From the NCBI GenBank assembly GCA_946610035.1, contig CAMOCC010000013.1:1-47527 (forward strand): a stretch of 47,527 bases of DNA. Reading direction: 5' to 3'. The notes below the pieces were generated by a model, which had not been told where the DNA came from, did no database searches, and worked only from the letters and a program-made list of their open reading frames with translations. A program made the translations under genes and the position numbers. Origin of the DNA: an uncultured Verrucomicrobiota bacterium. GTDB taxonomy: Bacteria > Verrucomicrobiota > Kiritimatiellia > RFP12 > UBA1067. Positions 6,278-14,758 of this stretch are shown piece by piece; the first letter of the stretch is position 1; each line of letters begins with the position of its first letter.

Positions 6278-7498
6278 ATGAACAGAACTTCAGCGGCTCT
6301 CGCACTTATCTGGCTGGCTTCGTCCGCAGCGGCAGGCGCCTCGCCTGATGTCGACATGGGCCCAATCGAGCGGAACGCGGAGATGCTGCTGCGTTCCATG
6401 CGCGAGAACGCCCGCTCTGCCGAAGCGGAAGGGCTTCCACGGCTATTTCCGCGCACGTTTGCCGACGGGAAGGTCGTTTTCGTAGATCGCGAGGACTGGT
6501 GCGCGGGGTTCTTCCCCGGGTCGCTCTGGTTCCTCTACGAGCTGACCGGCAAGGACGAGTGGCTTGCCGCGGCGAAGGAGACCACGATGATGCTGGAGAA
6601 GTCGCGGCATCTCAAACGGACCCATGACGTCGGATTCATCCTCGCCTCCAGCTTCGGCAACGGCTGGCGCATCGCGCGCGTCCCTGGATACGACGAAGTG
6701 CTGAAGGACGGAGCGTCCGCGCTCGCGACGCGCTTCTCGCCTGCGCACGGACTCGTCAAGAGCTGGGACTGGTGGGAGACTTCGCCCTACACGTTCCCAG
6801 TCATCATCGACAACATGATGAACCTGGATCTGCTTGAAATCGCCGCTTCGATAGGCGGCGACGAGTCCTTCCGCAAAATCGCCCGCACACACGCGGCGAC
6901 AGTCAGCCGCCGTCATTTCAGGCACGACGGGACGGTGTACCATGTCCTTGACTACGACGCTTCGAGGCCAATCGTCCGCGGCATATACGCCGGACAGGGC
7001 GAAAGCGTCGACGGTGCATGGGCGCGCGGGCAGGCGTGGGCACTGTACGGCTTCACGATGATGTATCGTCATTCGCGCGACAAGGCTTTTCTCTACCGCG
7101 CTGTGAAAAGCGCCGAGGCGTGGCTTTCCGCACCGGGCATGCCAGACGACGGCGTGCCGTACTGGGATTTCAAGGCGCTTGACATCCCCAATGCGCCGCG
7201 CGACGCTTCCGCCGCGGCATGCGCCGCGTCTGGTCTCGTTGACCTGTCCGGACTTGTCTTCGGCGGCGATTCGCTCCGTTACCGCGCCGCGGCTGAGAAG
7301 ATCGTCGCGTCCCTTTCGGGCCCTTCGTATCTTGCGCGGCCAGGCGAAGCCGGAGGGTTCATTCTGCGGCATTCAACCGGGAACGCTCCGGCAGCGCACG
7401 AAGTGGATGTGCCGCTGTCCTATGCGGACTACTACTACCTTGAGGCACTTTCGAGACTTCGCAAAATCGAAAACGGGAAAATGGAGGGGACACGATGA
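6278..7498 (+). CDS. GH88 unsaturated glucuronyl hydrolase, secreted
   Basis: 406 aa with a Sec signal (MNRTSAALALIWLASSAAAG) and an alpha/alpha-barrel typical of GH88. The two catalytic aspartates of the family are visible: D117 in THDVGF and D178 in PVIIDNMMNLDLL. Substrate-pocket motifs DWCAGFFPG and SVDGAWARGQAWALYGF are also present. GH88 enzymes hydrate the 4,5-unsaturated uronic acid left at the non-reducing end by polysaccharide lyases. That fits the lyase domain in the next gene, with which it overlaps by 4 nt (ATGA). It is the first gene of an operon reaching 13503. Length is normal for the family. A GH105 relative is the main alternative, but the DNMMN and WARGQ motifs favour GH88. 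Confidence 0.9.
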   Translation: MNRTSAALALIWLASSAAAGASPDVDMGPIERNAEMLLRSMRENARSAEAEGLPRLFPRTFADGKVVFVDREDWCAGFFPGSLWFLYELTGKDEWLAAAKETTMMLEKSRHLKRTHDVGFILASSFGNGWRIARVPGYDEVLKDGASALATRFSPAHGLVKSWDWWETSPYTFPVIIDNMMNLDLLEIAASIGGDESFRKIARTHAATVSRRHFRHDGTVYHVLDYDASRPIVRGIYAGQGESVDGAWARGQAWALYGFTMMYRHSRDKAFLYRAVKSAEAWLSAPGMPDDGVPYWDFKALDIPNAPRDASAAACAASGLVDLSGLVFGGDSLRYRAAAEKIVASLSGPSYLARPGEAGGFILRHSTGNAPAAHEVDVPLSYADYYYLEALSRLRKIENGKMEGTR

Positions 7499-10400
7499 AG
7501 CGTGTATTCATTCTGACGGCTGCCGCGGCGGCAGCAATGCTTGTTTGCGCCGAAACGCCGGTTCTTGCGCCGGGTGGCGTGGAGACCGTGAACGGGGCGG
7601 ACATATCGTTCGGAAGAGTCGGCGAAGCCAGGCTCAGGATATATACGCCCGAGTGGGACGGAGGAATCAGGTTCGTGCCGAGGAACGGAGACTCGTTCGA
7701 TCTCTCGGGTGCGAAATACCTCGCCATCGACGTGGAAAACCTCTCGCCCGACCGCCAGATGCGGCTCACGCTCCATGCGTCCGCCGGAGGCAAGGCGACT
7801 GATTCCGGAGACCACGCGAGCGCGAACTTCACGAAGAAGCGCTCGATCAACACAGGAATCGGGCTCAATCCTGGCGAGAAGGGAACGATGAAGCTCCTGC
7901 TGCCACATGCGGACATCTACAGGGCCCCTGAAGACGCGCGCGGACTCTACTACATCGACACCGCGCACATTTCGCCCCTCGAGCTGAAGGTGCAGTGGCC
8001 CTTCGAACAGCCTATGAAATACCTCGTCGACTGCCGACTGTCCAACCTAAGGCTGGAAGGCGAGCCCGACGTCTCGCGCAAGATCGACCCCGAGAAGTAC
8101 TGTCCGTTCGTCGACAAGTACGGACAGTTCAAGCACGTCGACTGGCCCTACAAGATGAAGGACGACAAGGTCCTTCCTAAGGACCTCGAACTGGAGCTGA
8201 AGGCTCTCAAGTCCGCGCCCGAGTCGTGGGACAGGTTCGGCGGCTGGAAGGACGGTCCGCATCTCAAGGCCACCGGACACTTCAGGACCGCGCGCGTCGG
8301 ACGAAGGTGGTTCCTCGTCACCCCAGAGGGAAGTCTCTTCTTCTCCCTCGGCATCGACGTGTCGCGCATTGAGACCGACATAGCCGACGGCAGCAAGCAT
8401 CCCGGCTGGTACGAATCGTACGACCCTTCGTCGCCGCGCATGGTGTTCACCGGCAAGACGCTCGAGAAGAAGTTCGGCAAAAAGGACTTCGCGCAGGAAT
8501 ACTACGACCTGATGCTGAAGCGGTTCGATTCGTGGGGAATCAACACGATAGGAAACTGGAGCGCTGGCGACCTCATGATGCTCGGACGCAAGCCGTACGT
8601 CATAAGCGTGCTTGAGAACGCGAAGGGCGTGAAAATGGTTTCCGGCAACGGAGTGCGCTTCTACGACACCGCCGATCCAGCATTCCCGGAGAAGATGAAG
8701 AGCGCTGTAAGAAAGCGCTTTGCGGAGGATCCCGCGCTTGCAAAGGCCGCGACCGACCCCATGTGCATCGGGTTCTTCATCGACAACGAGCTCAAGTTCC
8801 CCGGCGATCCTGAGCTCTTGGAGCCGTACTTCAGGACATGCCGCGAAATACTGAACGAGCTCGCTCCGAACAAGCTCTACCTCGGCTGCCGCTTCATCGG
8901 GTTCAGGCAGTCCAAGGAACTGTGGGCCGTTGCCGCCAAATACTGCGACGTCGTTACTGTCAACACGTACTCCAACGCGATATACAACATACCCGACGAC
9001 ATCTACGAGAAGGCGGCCGCCGAAAAGCCGCTCCTCGTCGGAGAGTTCCACTTCGGCTGCTTCGACCGCGGAATGTTCAAGGCGGGGCTGTGTCCCGTGT
9101 GGAGCCAGAAGGAGCGCGCGAGGTCGTTCACCCGCTTCGTGCAGGGCGCTCTCTGCAATCCGCGCGTCGTCGGCTGCCACTGGTTCCAGTACCGCGACCA
9201 GCCGCTGCTCGGACGCGGCGACGGCGAGGCGTACGAGATCGGGTTCGTCGATGTCTGCGACAGGCCGTATCCGGACCTCTGCCGCGCCGCGAGGAAGGTC
9301 GGAAAGCACATGTACGACTACCGTAGGCGCGGGAAGCTCGAGAACGAGATGGAAGTCCCAGTGAAGAAACTGCCGACGCCCCTCTCGGGACATCCGCGCC
9401 TCTGGAACGAATTCTCCCCCTCCGCCGAGGAGATGGAGGCTATTCGCCGCACTGCCGCCGAAGCGATGGCGCAGCCCGTGTCCGAGCGCGAAATGGAAGG
9501 CCGCAGGCTTCTCGGTACGGCCCGACTCGCACTTCGCCGCATACTCGCGCTCTCCGCTGTATACGTTGCTGACGGCGACAATGCCGCCGCAGAGCGCGCG
9601 ATTGCGGAGATGAAGGCCCTCGCCTCGTTCGACGACTGGAACACAGAGCACTTCCTTGACACGGCCGAGATTGCGTTCGCCATGGGAATGGGATACGACG
9701 CGCTCTACGGCGTCATGGATCCTGAGACGCGAGCGGAACTTGCACGCGCAGTCGAACGGTTCGCCGTGGACCCCGCGCTTTCTCCAAGCAGATACACGTG
9801 GTGGCGCGATTCGTCCGGCAACTGGAACCAGGTCTGCCATTCTGGCGTTGTTGTCGCCGCGCTTGCGTTTGCGGAATGGTTTCCGTCCAAGACGGAGATG
9901 CTGGTGGGCGAAGCTGTCGCTAACCTTCCTGCTGCGCTCGCCGTCTACGCGCCGAACGGCGCGTATCCCGAAGGCCCGAGCTACTGGGACTACGGAACGC
10001 AGTACACTTTTTTCCTGCTGGACGCGCTGCGCCGCGTCTACGGGACGGATTTCGGGCTAGGCGACGCCCCTGGATTCAAGGAGACGCGCCGCTTTCCTGA
10101 AATCGTCAGAGGGCCGTCCGGACTCTCCTTCAACTACGGGGACGGAAGGGCAAGCCCGCAGCAGACGCTGTCGAGCATCTATCTTCCCGCGCTCGTACTC
10201 GCAGGCGCATCGCGGTCCGCGGACGGATGGCGCGCTCCGGCGGTTTTCAGGGCTGACGGCGCGGTCCAGCTTTCCGTTCAGCGCAATGGCGACGGCACGG
10301 CGTTTGTCGGAGTGGTCGGAGGACCGGCCTCGCGCGGACACGGCCACATGGATGCCGGCTCGTTCGTCTACGACGCAGGCGCGAAGAGGTGGGTCGTCGA

Positions 10401-10926
10401 CCTTGGCATGGAGGAATACGCACGCGTGGAGGCGTTGGGAATTGACCTTTGGAACAGCGCGCAGGACGGCGGCAGGTGGCGCCTATACCGCCTGAACTCA
10501 CGCGGACACAACACGCTTTCCGAAAAAGGTTCGCTCCACAAGGTCGAAGCATCCGCGGTTTTGCAGTCCCTGACAGAGAGCGACGGCGCGTCGTCCGCCC
10601 TTTGGGACATGTCTGCGCTCTTTGGACGAAGCGTAACGCGCCTATTCGAGCTTGGCGCTGACGGGTCGCTGAAGCTCACGGACACGGTTGCGGAAGGGGA
10701 GCCGCTGGAGTTCACGTTCCACACTCCGGCGTCCGTCGAGAAGGACGGTCCGAATCTCGTCATGACGCTCGACGGCAGGCAGATGGTCGTCACGGCTTCG
10801 CCCGAAGTCGATTGGACCGTCGGCCCGACGCCTGTCGATCCTGCGGTTGATTCGCCGAATCCTGGCATAACGCGCGTTTCAGCCGAAGTGCGCGGGAAGG
10901 TCGAATTCACCTTTGTGCTGCGTTAA
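7495..10926 (+). CDS. GH50-like glycosidase fused to heparinase II/III-like polysaccharide lyase
   Basis: 1143 aa, secreted (MKRVFILTAAAAAAMLVCA). Residues ~20-205 form a CBM-like jelly-roll domain. Residues ~205-615 are a GH-A clan barrel resembling GH50 agarases: PFVDKYGQFKHVDWP, FGGWKDGP.LKATGHFRT, acid/base E432 in FFIDNE and nucleophile E517 in LLVGEFHFG. The same architecture alone forms the genes at 18692 and 23315. Residues ~625-1143 add an (alpha/alpha) toroid plus beta-sandwich of heparinase II/III type: NWNQVCHSG (776-784), YPEGPSYWDYG (824-834, candidate catalytic Tyr) and RGHGHMDAGSF (947-957, candidate catalytic/metal His). One chain thus carries a hydrolase and a lyase. The frame is uninterrupted across the junction (about 9360-9380). 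Substrate is unknown; a uronate-containing, possibly galactan-like glycan is an inference. Confidence 0.85.
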   Translation: MKRVFILTAAAAAAMLVCAETPVLAPGGVETVNGADISFGRVGEARLRIYTPEWDGGIRFVPRNGDSFDLSGAKYLAIDVENLSPDRQMRLTLHASAGGKATDSGDHASANFTKKRSINTGIGLNPGEKGTMKLLLPHADIYRAPEDARGLYYIDTAHISPLELKVQWPFEQPMKYLVDCRLSNLRLEGEPDVSRKIDPEKYCPFVDKYGQFKHVDWPYKMKDDKVLPKDLELELKALKSAPESWDRFGGWKDGPHLKATGHFRTARVGRRWFLVTPEGSLFFSLGIDVSRIETDIADGSKHPGWYESYDPSSPRMVFTGKTLEKKFGKKDFAQEYYDLMLKRFDSWGINTIGNWSAGDLMMLGRKPYVISVLENAKGVKMVSGNGVRFYDTADPAFPEKMKSAVRKRFAEDPALAKAATDPMCIGFFIDNELKFPGDPELLEPYFRTCREILNELAPNKLYLGCRFIGFRQSKELWAVAAKYCDVVTVNTYSNAIYNIPDDIYEKAAAEKPLLVGEFHFGCFDRGMFKAGLCPVWSQKERARSFTRFVQGALCNPRVVGCHWFQYRDQPLLGRGDGEAYEIGFVDVCDRPYPDLCRAARKVGKHMYDYRRRGKLENEMEVPVKKLPTPLSGHPRLWNEFSPSAEEMEAIRRTAAEAMAQPVSEREMEGRRLLGTARLALRRILALSAVYVADGDNAAAERAIAEMKALASFDDWNTEHFLDTAEIAFAMGMGYDALYGVMDPETRAELARAVERFAVDPALSPSRYTWWRDSSGNWNQVCHSGVVVAALAFAEWFPSKTEMLVGEAVANLPAALAVYAPNGAYPEGPSYWDYGTQYTFFLLDALRRVYGTDFGLGDAPGFKETRRFPEIVRGPSGLSFNYGDGRASPQQTLSSIYLPALVLAGASRSADGWRAPAVFRADGAVQLSVQRNGDGTAFVGVVGGPASRGHGHMDAGSFVYDAGAKRWVVDLGMEEYARVEALGIDLWNSAQDGGRWRLYRLNSRGHNTLSEKGSLHKVEASAVLQSLTESDGASSALWDMSALFGRSVTRLFELGADGSLKLTDTVAEGEPLEFTFHTPASVEKDGPNLVMTLDGRQMVVTASPEVDWTVGPTPVDPAVDSPNPGITRVSAEVRGKVEFTFVLR

Positions 10927-10956
10927 TTGTAATAGGGCAAAAAAAGGAATTGCAGA

Positions 10957-13503
10957 ATGAAGAAGGTAACTATGCTGGCCGCCGCTCTCGCAGCGACGCT
11001 TATCGCGCGCGCCGAGACGACGGTGATCGAGGCGGAGTCGTTCGAGGACTGGGGCGGCTGGGTCAACGACACCCAGTTCATGGACCAGATGGGCTCGCCG
11101 TATCTTCTCGCACACGGCATGGGCAAGCCCGTGGCCGACGCGAAGACGACGTTCGTCGCGAAGGGCGGAAAGTACAACGTCTGGGTGAGGACGAAGAACT
11201 GGACTAGTCCGTGGCATCCCGATGTCGGCGCGGGCACGTTCAAGCTTGTCGTCAACGGGAAGATGCTGCCGAACCTCCTCGGCGCGCAAGGCAAGGGCGA
11301 ATGGCTCTGGGTCAAGGCGGACGACGTGTCGCTTAAGAAGGGCAAGAACACGCTCGCGCTCCACGACCTAGACGGATTCGACGGACGCGTTGACGCGATC
11401 TGCTTTTCGACGAATCCGCAGCCGGCCAGCATTCTCAATGGACCGCGCCCTCCTTCGGTCATCGCCCAGCCCATACCTCTGCCCAAGTTCGACCTCTGCG
11501 TTGTTGGTGGCGGCATAGCGGGAATCTGCACTGCGGTTTCGGCTGCGCGACTCGGGCTTTCGGTTGCGCTCGTCCAAGACCGTCCCGTGCTCGGCGGAAA
11601 TAACTCGTCCGAGGTGCGCGTCCATCTCGGCGCGTACCAGAACCTGCCTCCCTACCCGAGGCTTGGCGACGTCCTTGCCGAGTTCGGTCCTAAGCGCGGC
11701 GGAAACGCCGAGAGCGCCGCGAACTACGAGGACGAGAGGAAGCTTGCGATAGTCAAGGCGGAGAAGAACATACGCCTCTTCCTCAACGAGCATGTGAACG
11801 GAGTTAAGACAAACGAAATGGGACGCATTCTATCTGTCCGCTCCATCAATACGAAGACTGGCGTTGCAACCAGGTTCGAGGCGACGAACTTCGTGGACTG
11901 CACGGGCGACGGAACGGTCGGGTATCTTGCAGGCGCGGACTTCCGCATGGGCCGCGAGGCGAAGGGCGAGACTGGCGAGCCGGACGCGCCCGAAAAGGCG
12001 GACATGGTCACGATGGGCGCGTCAGTCCAGTGGAATGCCGGAAAGGCGTCCGGCGACGCGGCGTTTCCGTTCAGGCCGTGGATGCTCAAGACGATCAACG
12101 AGGAGAATTGCTCTGCGCACCTCAAGGGCGACTGGTGGTGGGAGGCTGGACTCGGCCGCGACCAGATTGCGGAAGGCGAATACATTCGCGACTACGGGCT
12201 TCTCGTGGCATACTCGAACTGGGCGTTCGTCAAGAACTCTTATTCGAAGAAGGGAGACTTCGCTGACAAGGAGCTCAAGTGGGTCGCATACAACGCCGGA
12301 CGCCGCGAGTCGCGCCGGCTTCTCGGGGACTTCATCCTCGACCAGAACCACATCCGCAACAAAGATTTCCAGCCGGACGGAACGTGCGCAACGACATGGA
12401 CGATCGACCTTCACCTCCCGAAGTCGGCGGACGAATCGAAGTTCGAGGGCGAGCCGTACCAGTCCAACTCGCTCAACGAGAAGATATGGCCGTACCCCGT
12501 TCCCTACCGCTGCCTCTATTCGCGCAACGTGCCCAACCTCTTCATGGCCGGACGCGACATCTCCGTCACTCACGTGGCCCTCGGCACGACGCGGCTGATG
12601 CGCACGCATGGCATGATGGGCGAAGTCGTCGGCATGGCGGCGTCCATCTGCAAGAAGCACGGGTGCACTCCGCGCGACGTCTACACGTCGCACCTTGACG
12701 AGCTGAAGGCATTGATGACAAAAGGCGTGGGCGACGGGAAGAAGCATCCGCGGCAGGACTACAACGTGCAGGAGTCGCTGGATCCGGAGATCAAGGCGAA
12801 GCACGTCGAAAGCTCAAGACCCCTCGTGCCGGAGCTGAAGGTGCTCATGATCGGCAACAGCTTTTCGCGTCCCGTTGTGCGCACTCTTCCTGCGCTCGCA
12901 AAGTCCGCGGGTGTCAGGCTTGACATCGCAAGCCTCTACATCGGAGGGTGCTCGCTCGAACGCCACGCGAAGAACATCAGGAACGACGCAGCGGAGTACC
13001 TCATCGAGCGAAACAACGACGGCGAGCGCCTCAAAAAGGAGAAGGCGCGCATAGGAGAATGGCTTTCGATGGCGAAGTGGGACGTAGTAACCATCCAGCA
13101 GGCGAGCCATTTCAGCTGGCGTCCGGAGACGTTCGAGCCGTGGGGCGACGAAGTCATAGCCGAAATCCGCAGGCTTGCGCCGCAGGCCGAGATCGTCGTG
13201 CAGGAGACGTGGAGCTACAATGCCAATGACGGACGCCTGAAGAAAGGGCGGAAGGATTACTGGGGGTTTGGACAGGACGAGATGTACAGCCGCATACACA
13301 AGGCCGTCGGCTCGTTCGCGAAGAAGCGCGGCCTGCGCGTCATCCCCACCGGCGCGGCAATTCAGGCGGCCCGTGCGAAGGGCGGACCTGACGTCGTAGG
13401 AAACGGAGGCGACACAATCCACCTGAACAAGGCCGGCGAGAAGATACAGGCCGAGGTATGGCTCAAGACGCTGTTCGGAGCTGGCGTCGGCTCAGCCGAC
13501 TGA
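10957..13503 (+). CDS. Secreted carbohydrate-binding / FAD oxidoreductase / SGNH-hydrolase (DUF4886-like) fusion
   Basis: 848 aa with a signal peptide (MKKVTMLAAALAATLIARA). Residues ~20-155 resemble a carbohydrate-binding beta-sandwich (TTVIEAESFEDWGGW... NTLALHDLDGFDGRVDAICF). Residues ~175-610 are an FAD-dependent oxidoreductase of the PF12831 type: dinucleotide motif VVGGGIAG (182-189) with LGGNNSSEVRV after it, NFVDCTGDGTVGYLAGAD in the middle and LFMAGRDISVTHVALGTTR near the end. Residues ~625-845 are an SGNH hydrolase of DUF4886 type: GNSFS (Ser635), IQQASHFSW and GDTIHLN (Asp819, His822). FAD proteins of this family and DUF4886 hydrolases both occur in polysaccharide loci with unknown substrates. 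The fusion suggests oxidation coupled to ester removal on a glycan. It is the third gene of the GH88 operon, after a 30-nt gap. Confidence 0.8.
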   Translation: MKKVTMLAAALAATLIARAETTVIEAESFEDWGGWVNDTQFMDQMGSPYLLAHGMGKPVADAKTTFVAKGGKYNVWVRTKNWTSPWHPDVGAGTFKLVVNGKMLPNLLGAQGKGEWLWVKADDVSLKKGKNTLALHDLDGFDGRVDAICFSTNPQPASILNGPRPPSVIAQPIPLPKFDLCVVGGGIAGICTAVSAARLGLSVALVQDRPVLGGNNSSEVRVHLGAYQNLPPYPRLGDVLAEFGPKRGGNAESAANYEDERKLAIVKAEKNIRLFLNEHVNGVKTNEMGRILSVRSINTKTGVATRFEATNFVDCTGDGTVGYLAGADFRMGREAKGETGEPDAPEKADMVTMGASVQWNAGKASGDAAFPFRPWMLKTINEENCSAHLKGDWWWEAGLGRDQIAEGEYIRDYGLLVAYSNWAFVKNSYSKKGDFADKELKWVAYNAGRRESRRLLGDFILDQNHIRNKDFQPDGTCATTWTIDLHLPKSADESKFEGEPYQSNSLNEKIWPYPVPYRCLYSRNVPNLFMAGRDISVTHVALGTTRLMRTHGMMGEVVGMAASICKKHGCTPRDVYTSHLDELKALMTKGVGDGKKHPRQDYNVQESLDPEIKAKHVESSRPLVPELKVLMIGNSFSRPVVRTLPALAKSAGVRLDIASLYIGGCSLERHAKNIRNDAAEYLIERNNDGERLKKEKARIGEWLSMAKWDVVTIQQASHFSWRPETFEPWGDEVIAEIRRLAPQAEIVVQETWSYNANDGRLKKGRKDYWGFGQDEMYSRIHKAVGSFAKKRGLRVIPTGAAIQAARAKGGPDVVGNGGDTIHLNKAGEKIQAEVWLKTLFGAGVGSAD

Positions 13504-13520
13504 ACCTAAGCCTGATCACG

Positions 13521-14675
13521 TCATTTTTTGCCGTTGAGCAGACTGCGGCGCCACTGCGTCATAGACATGCCCATTCGCTTCTTGAAGTAGCGCTTGAGGT
13601 ACGTGTCGGAGTCCCACCCGCACATGTTCGCTATGGGGGCGAGCATCTGGTTCGGATTGGAGAGCATGTCCAGAACGCGCTGGAAGCGGCAGTCGAGAAT
13701 CTCCTCGAGGATGCTCTTGCCGGTCGCGCGCCTGAAGCGGCGCTCGGCGGCTCGGCGTACCGGGGAAATGCAGGCCACGACCTCAGCGGCCTTCAGCCCC
13801 TCGCACGCCTTCTGCCGTATCAGCTCGACGGCCTTCTCGACGGCCGGGTCGTTGACGAGAAGCCTTCTGGAGGATTGCCTGCGGACGATGTCCTTCGGCG
13901 CATACATGCGCTCTATGCGTCCGTTGCACCTTCCCGAAAGGATGTCGTCCAGAACGCGTACGCTCATGAACCCGCCCGCGAAGAAGTCCGGCTGGACGCT
14001 TGTGATAGCCGGCGCGATGTTCTCGCAGAGGCGCTCGCTGTTGTCGATGCTTACAAGCGCATAGTCGCCAGGCATCACTAGACCGGCGTGCCGGACGGAG
14101 CGGACGACAATGTCGGCCGACTCGTCGTTCGCGGCCAGGATCGAGCATGGACACTCCTGCGCTGACAGAAACGACGAAATGTCGGCCTGAGCCTTGAGCA
14201 GGTCCTCGCGTGACCAGCCGGCGGAAAACGTTCTGTAGGACACGCCGGACTGCTCCGCAAGCTCTGAAAAACGCTCCTGCCGCCTGATGGACCAGTCCAC
14301 CGAGGTGCACCACGGGATGAAGGCGTACGATTTCGGGCGTATGCGCGAAAGCTCCCTGAACGCAATGTCGACGCAGGCCGCCGAATCGTTCTTGACGGTA
14401 TGGACGATCCTCGGCGTCTGCCTTTCGTCGCAGTCGAGATAGACGAACGGCACCGAAGGATACTTCTCGGGGGCTATCTTCCCCAGTTCGTCGTCGCAGT
14501 CGACAATGCAGCCGTCCGGCTTGAAGAAGTCCATAAAGTCGACGAAAGAGCGCTTCGTGCGCTGCATCTCGACATCCTGGACGATCCAGCCAAGATCCTT
14601 GGCGGCAGCATACACGCCCGATAGCTTCTGTTCGATCGTGTCGACCTTCTCGTCTGTCAGAAAGAGTATTTTCAT
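13521..14675 (-). CDS. XylR-type transcriptional regulator (LacI-like sensor + AraC HTH)
   Basis: 384 aa. Residues ~1-280 form a periplasmic-binding-protein/LacI-like sensor (KILFLTDEKVD..., ILAANDESADIVVRSVRHAGLVMPGDYALVSIDNSE). Residues ~285-380 hold two AraC helix-turn-helices (SILEEILDCRFQRVLDMLSN, MCGWDSDTYLKRYFKKRMGMSMTQWR). This is the layout of E. coli XylR, which binds sugar and activates transcription from direct-repeat sites. It faces the GH88 operon tail-to-tail, with only 17 bp between stops. A paralogue lies just upstream (14759-15934). A clear -10/-35 sits so close that the transcript would be nearly leaderless. Confidence 0.88.
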   Translation of the reverse strand: MKILFLTDEKVDTIEQKLSGVYAAAKDLGWIVQDVEMQRTKRSFVDFMDFFKPDGCIVDCDDELGKIAPEKYPSVPFVYLDCDERQTPRIVHTVKNDSAACVDIAFRELSRIRPKSYAFIPWCTSVDWSIRRQERFSELAEQSGVSYRTFSAGWSREDLLKAQADISSFLSAQECPCSILAANDESADIVVRSVRHAGLVMPGDYALVSIDNSERLCENIAPAITSVQPDFFAGGFMSVRVLDDILSGRCNGRIERMYAPKDIVRRQSSRRLLVNDPAVEKAVELIRQKACEGLKAAEVVACISPVRRAAERRFRRATGKSILEEILDCRFQRVLDMLSNPNQMLAPIANMCGWDSDTYLKRYFKKRMGMSMTQWRRSLLNGKK

Positions 14676-14686
14676 TTGTGTCTCAA

Positions 14687-14716
14687 ATTATAACATCCTC
14701 TGTCGCAAAAAGTCAA
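14687..14716 (-). promoter_or_regulatory. Promoter of the first XylR-type regulator
   Basis: On the minus strand TTGACT (14716-14711), an 18-bp spacer and TATAAT (14692-14687) are followed 11 bp later by the ATG at 14675. No Shine-Dalgarno sequence is present in the few remaining bases, so the mRNA would be leaderless or nearly so. Confidence 0.65.
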
Positions 14717-14758
14717 TGTTTCGCCCATTGACGCCTACGGCAGTTCGGCAACCGGCAT

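Noticed and set aside
8047-9840. 597-aa minus-strand ORF inside the GH50-like/lyase gene
   Set aside because: Antisense to a gene with complete catalytic motifs. The translation has no recognisable domain or start signal.
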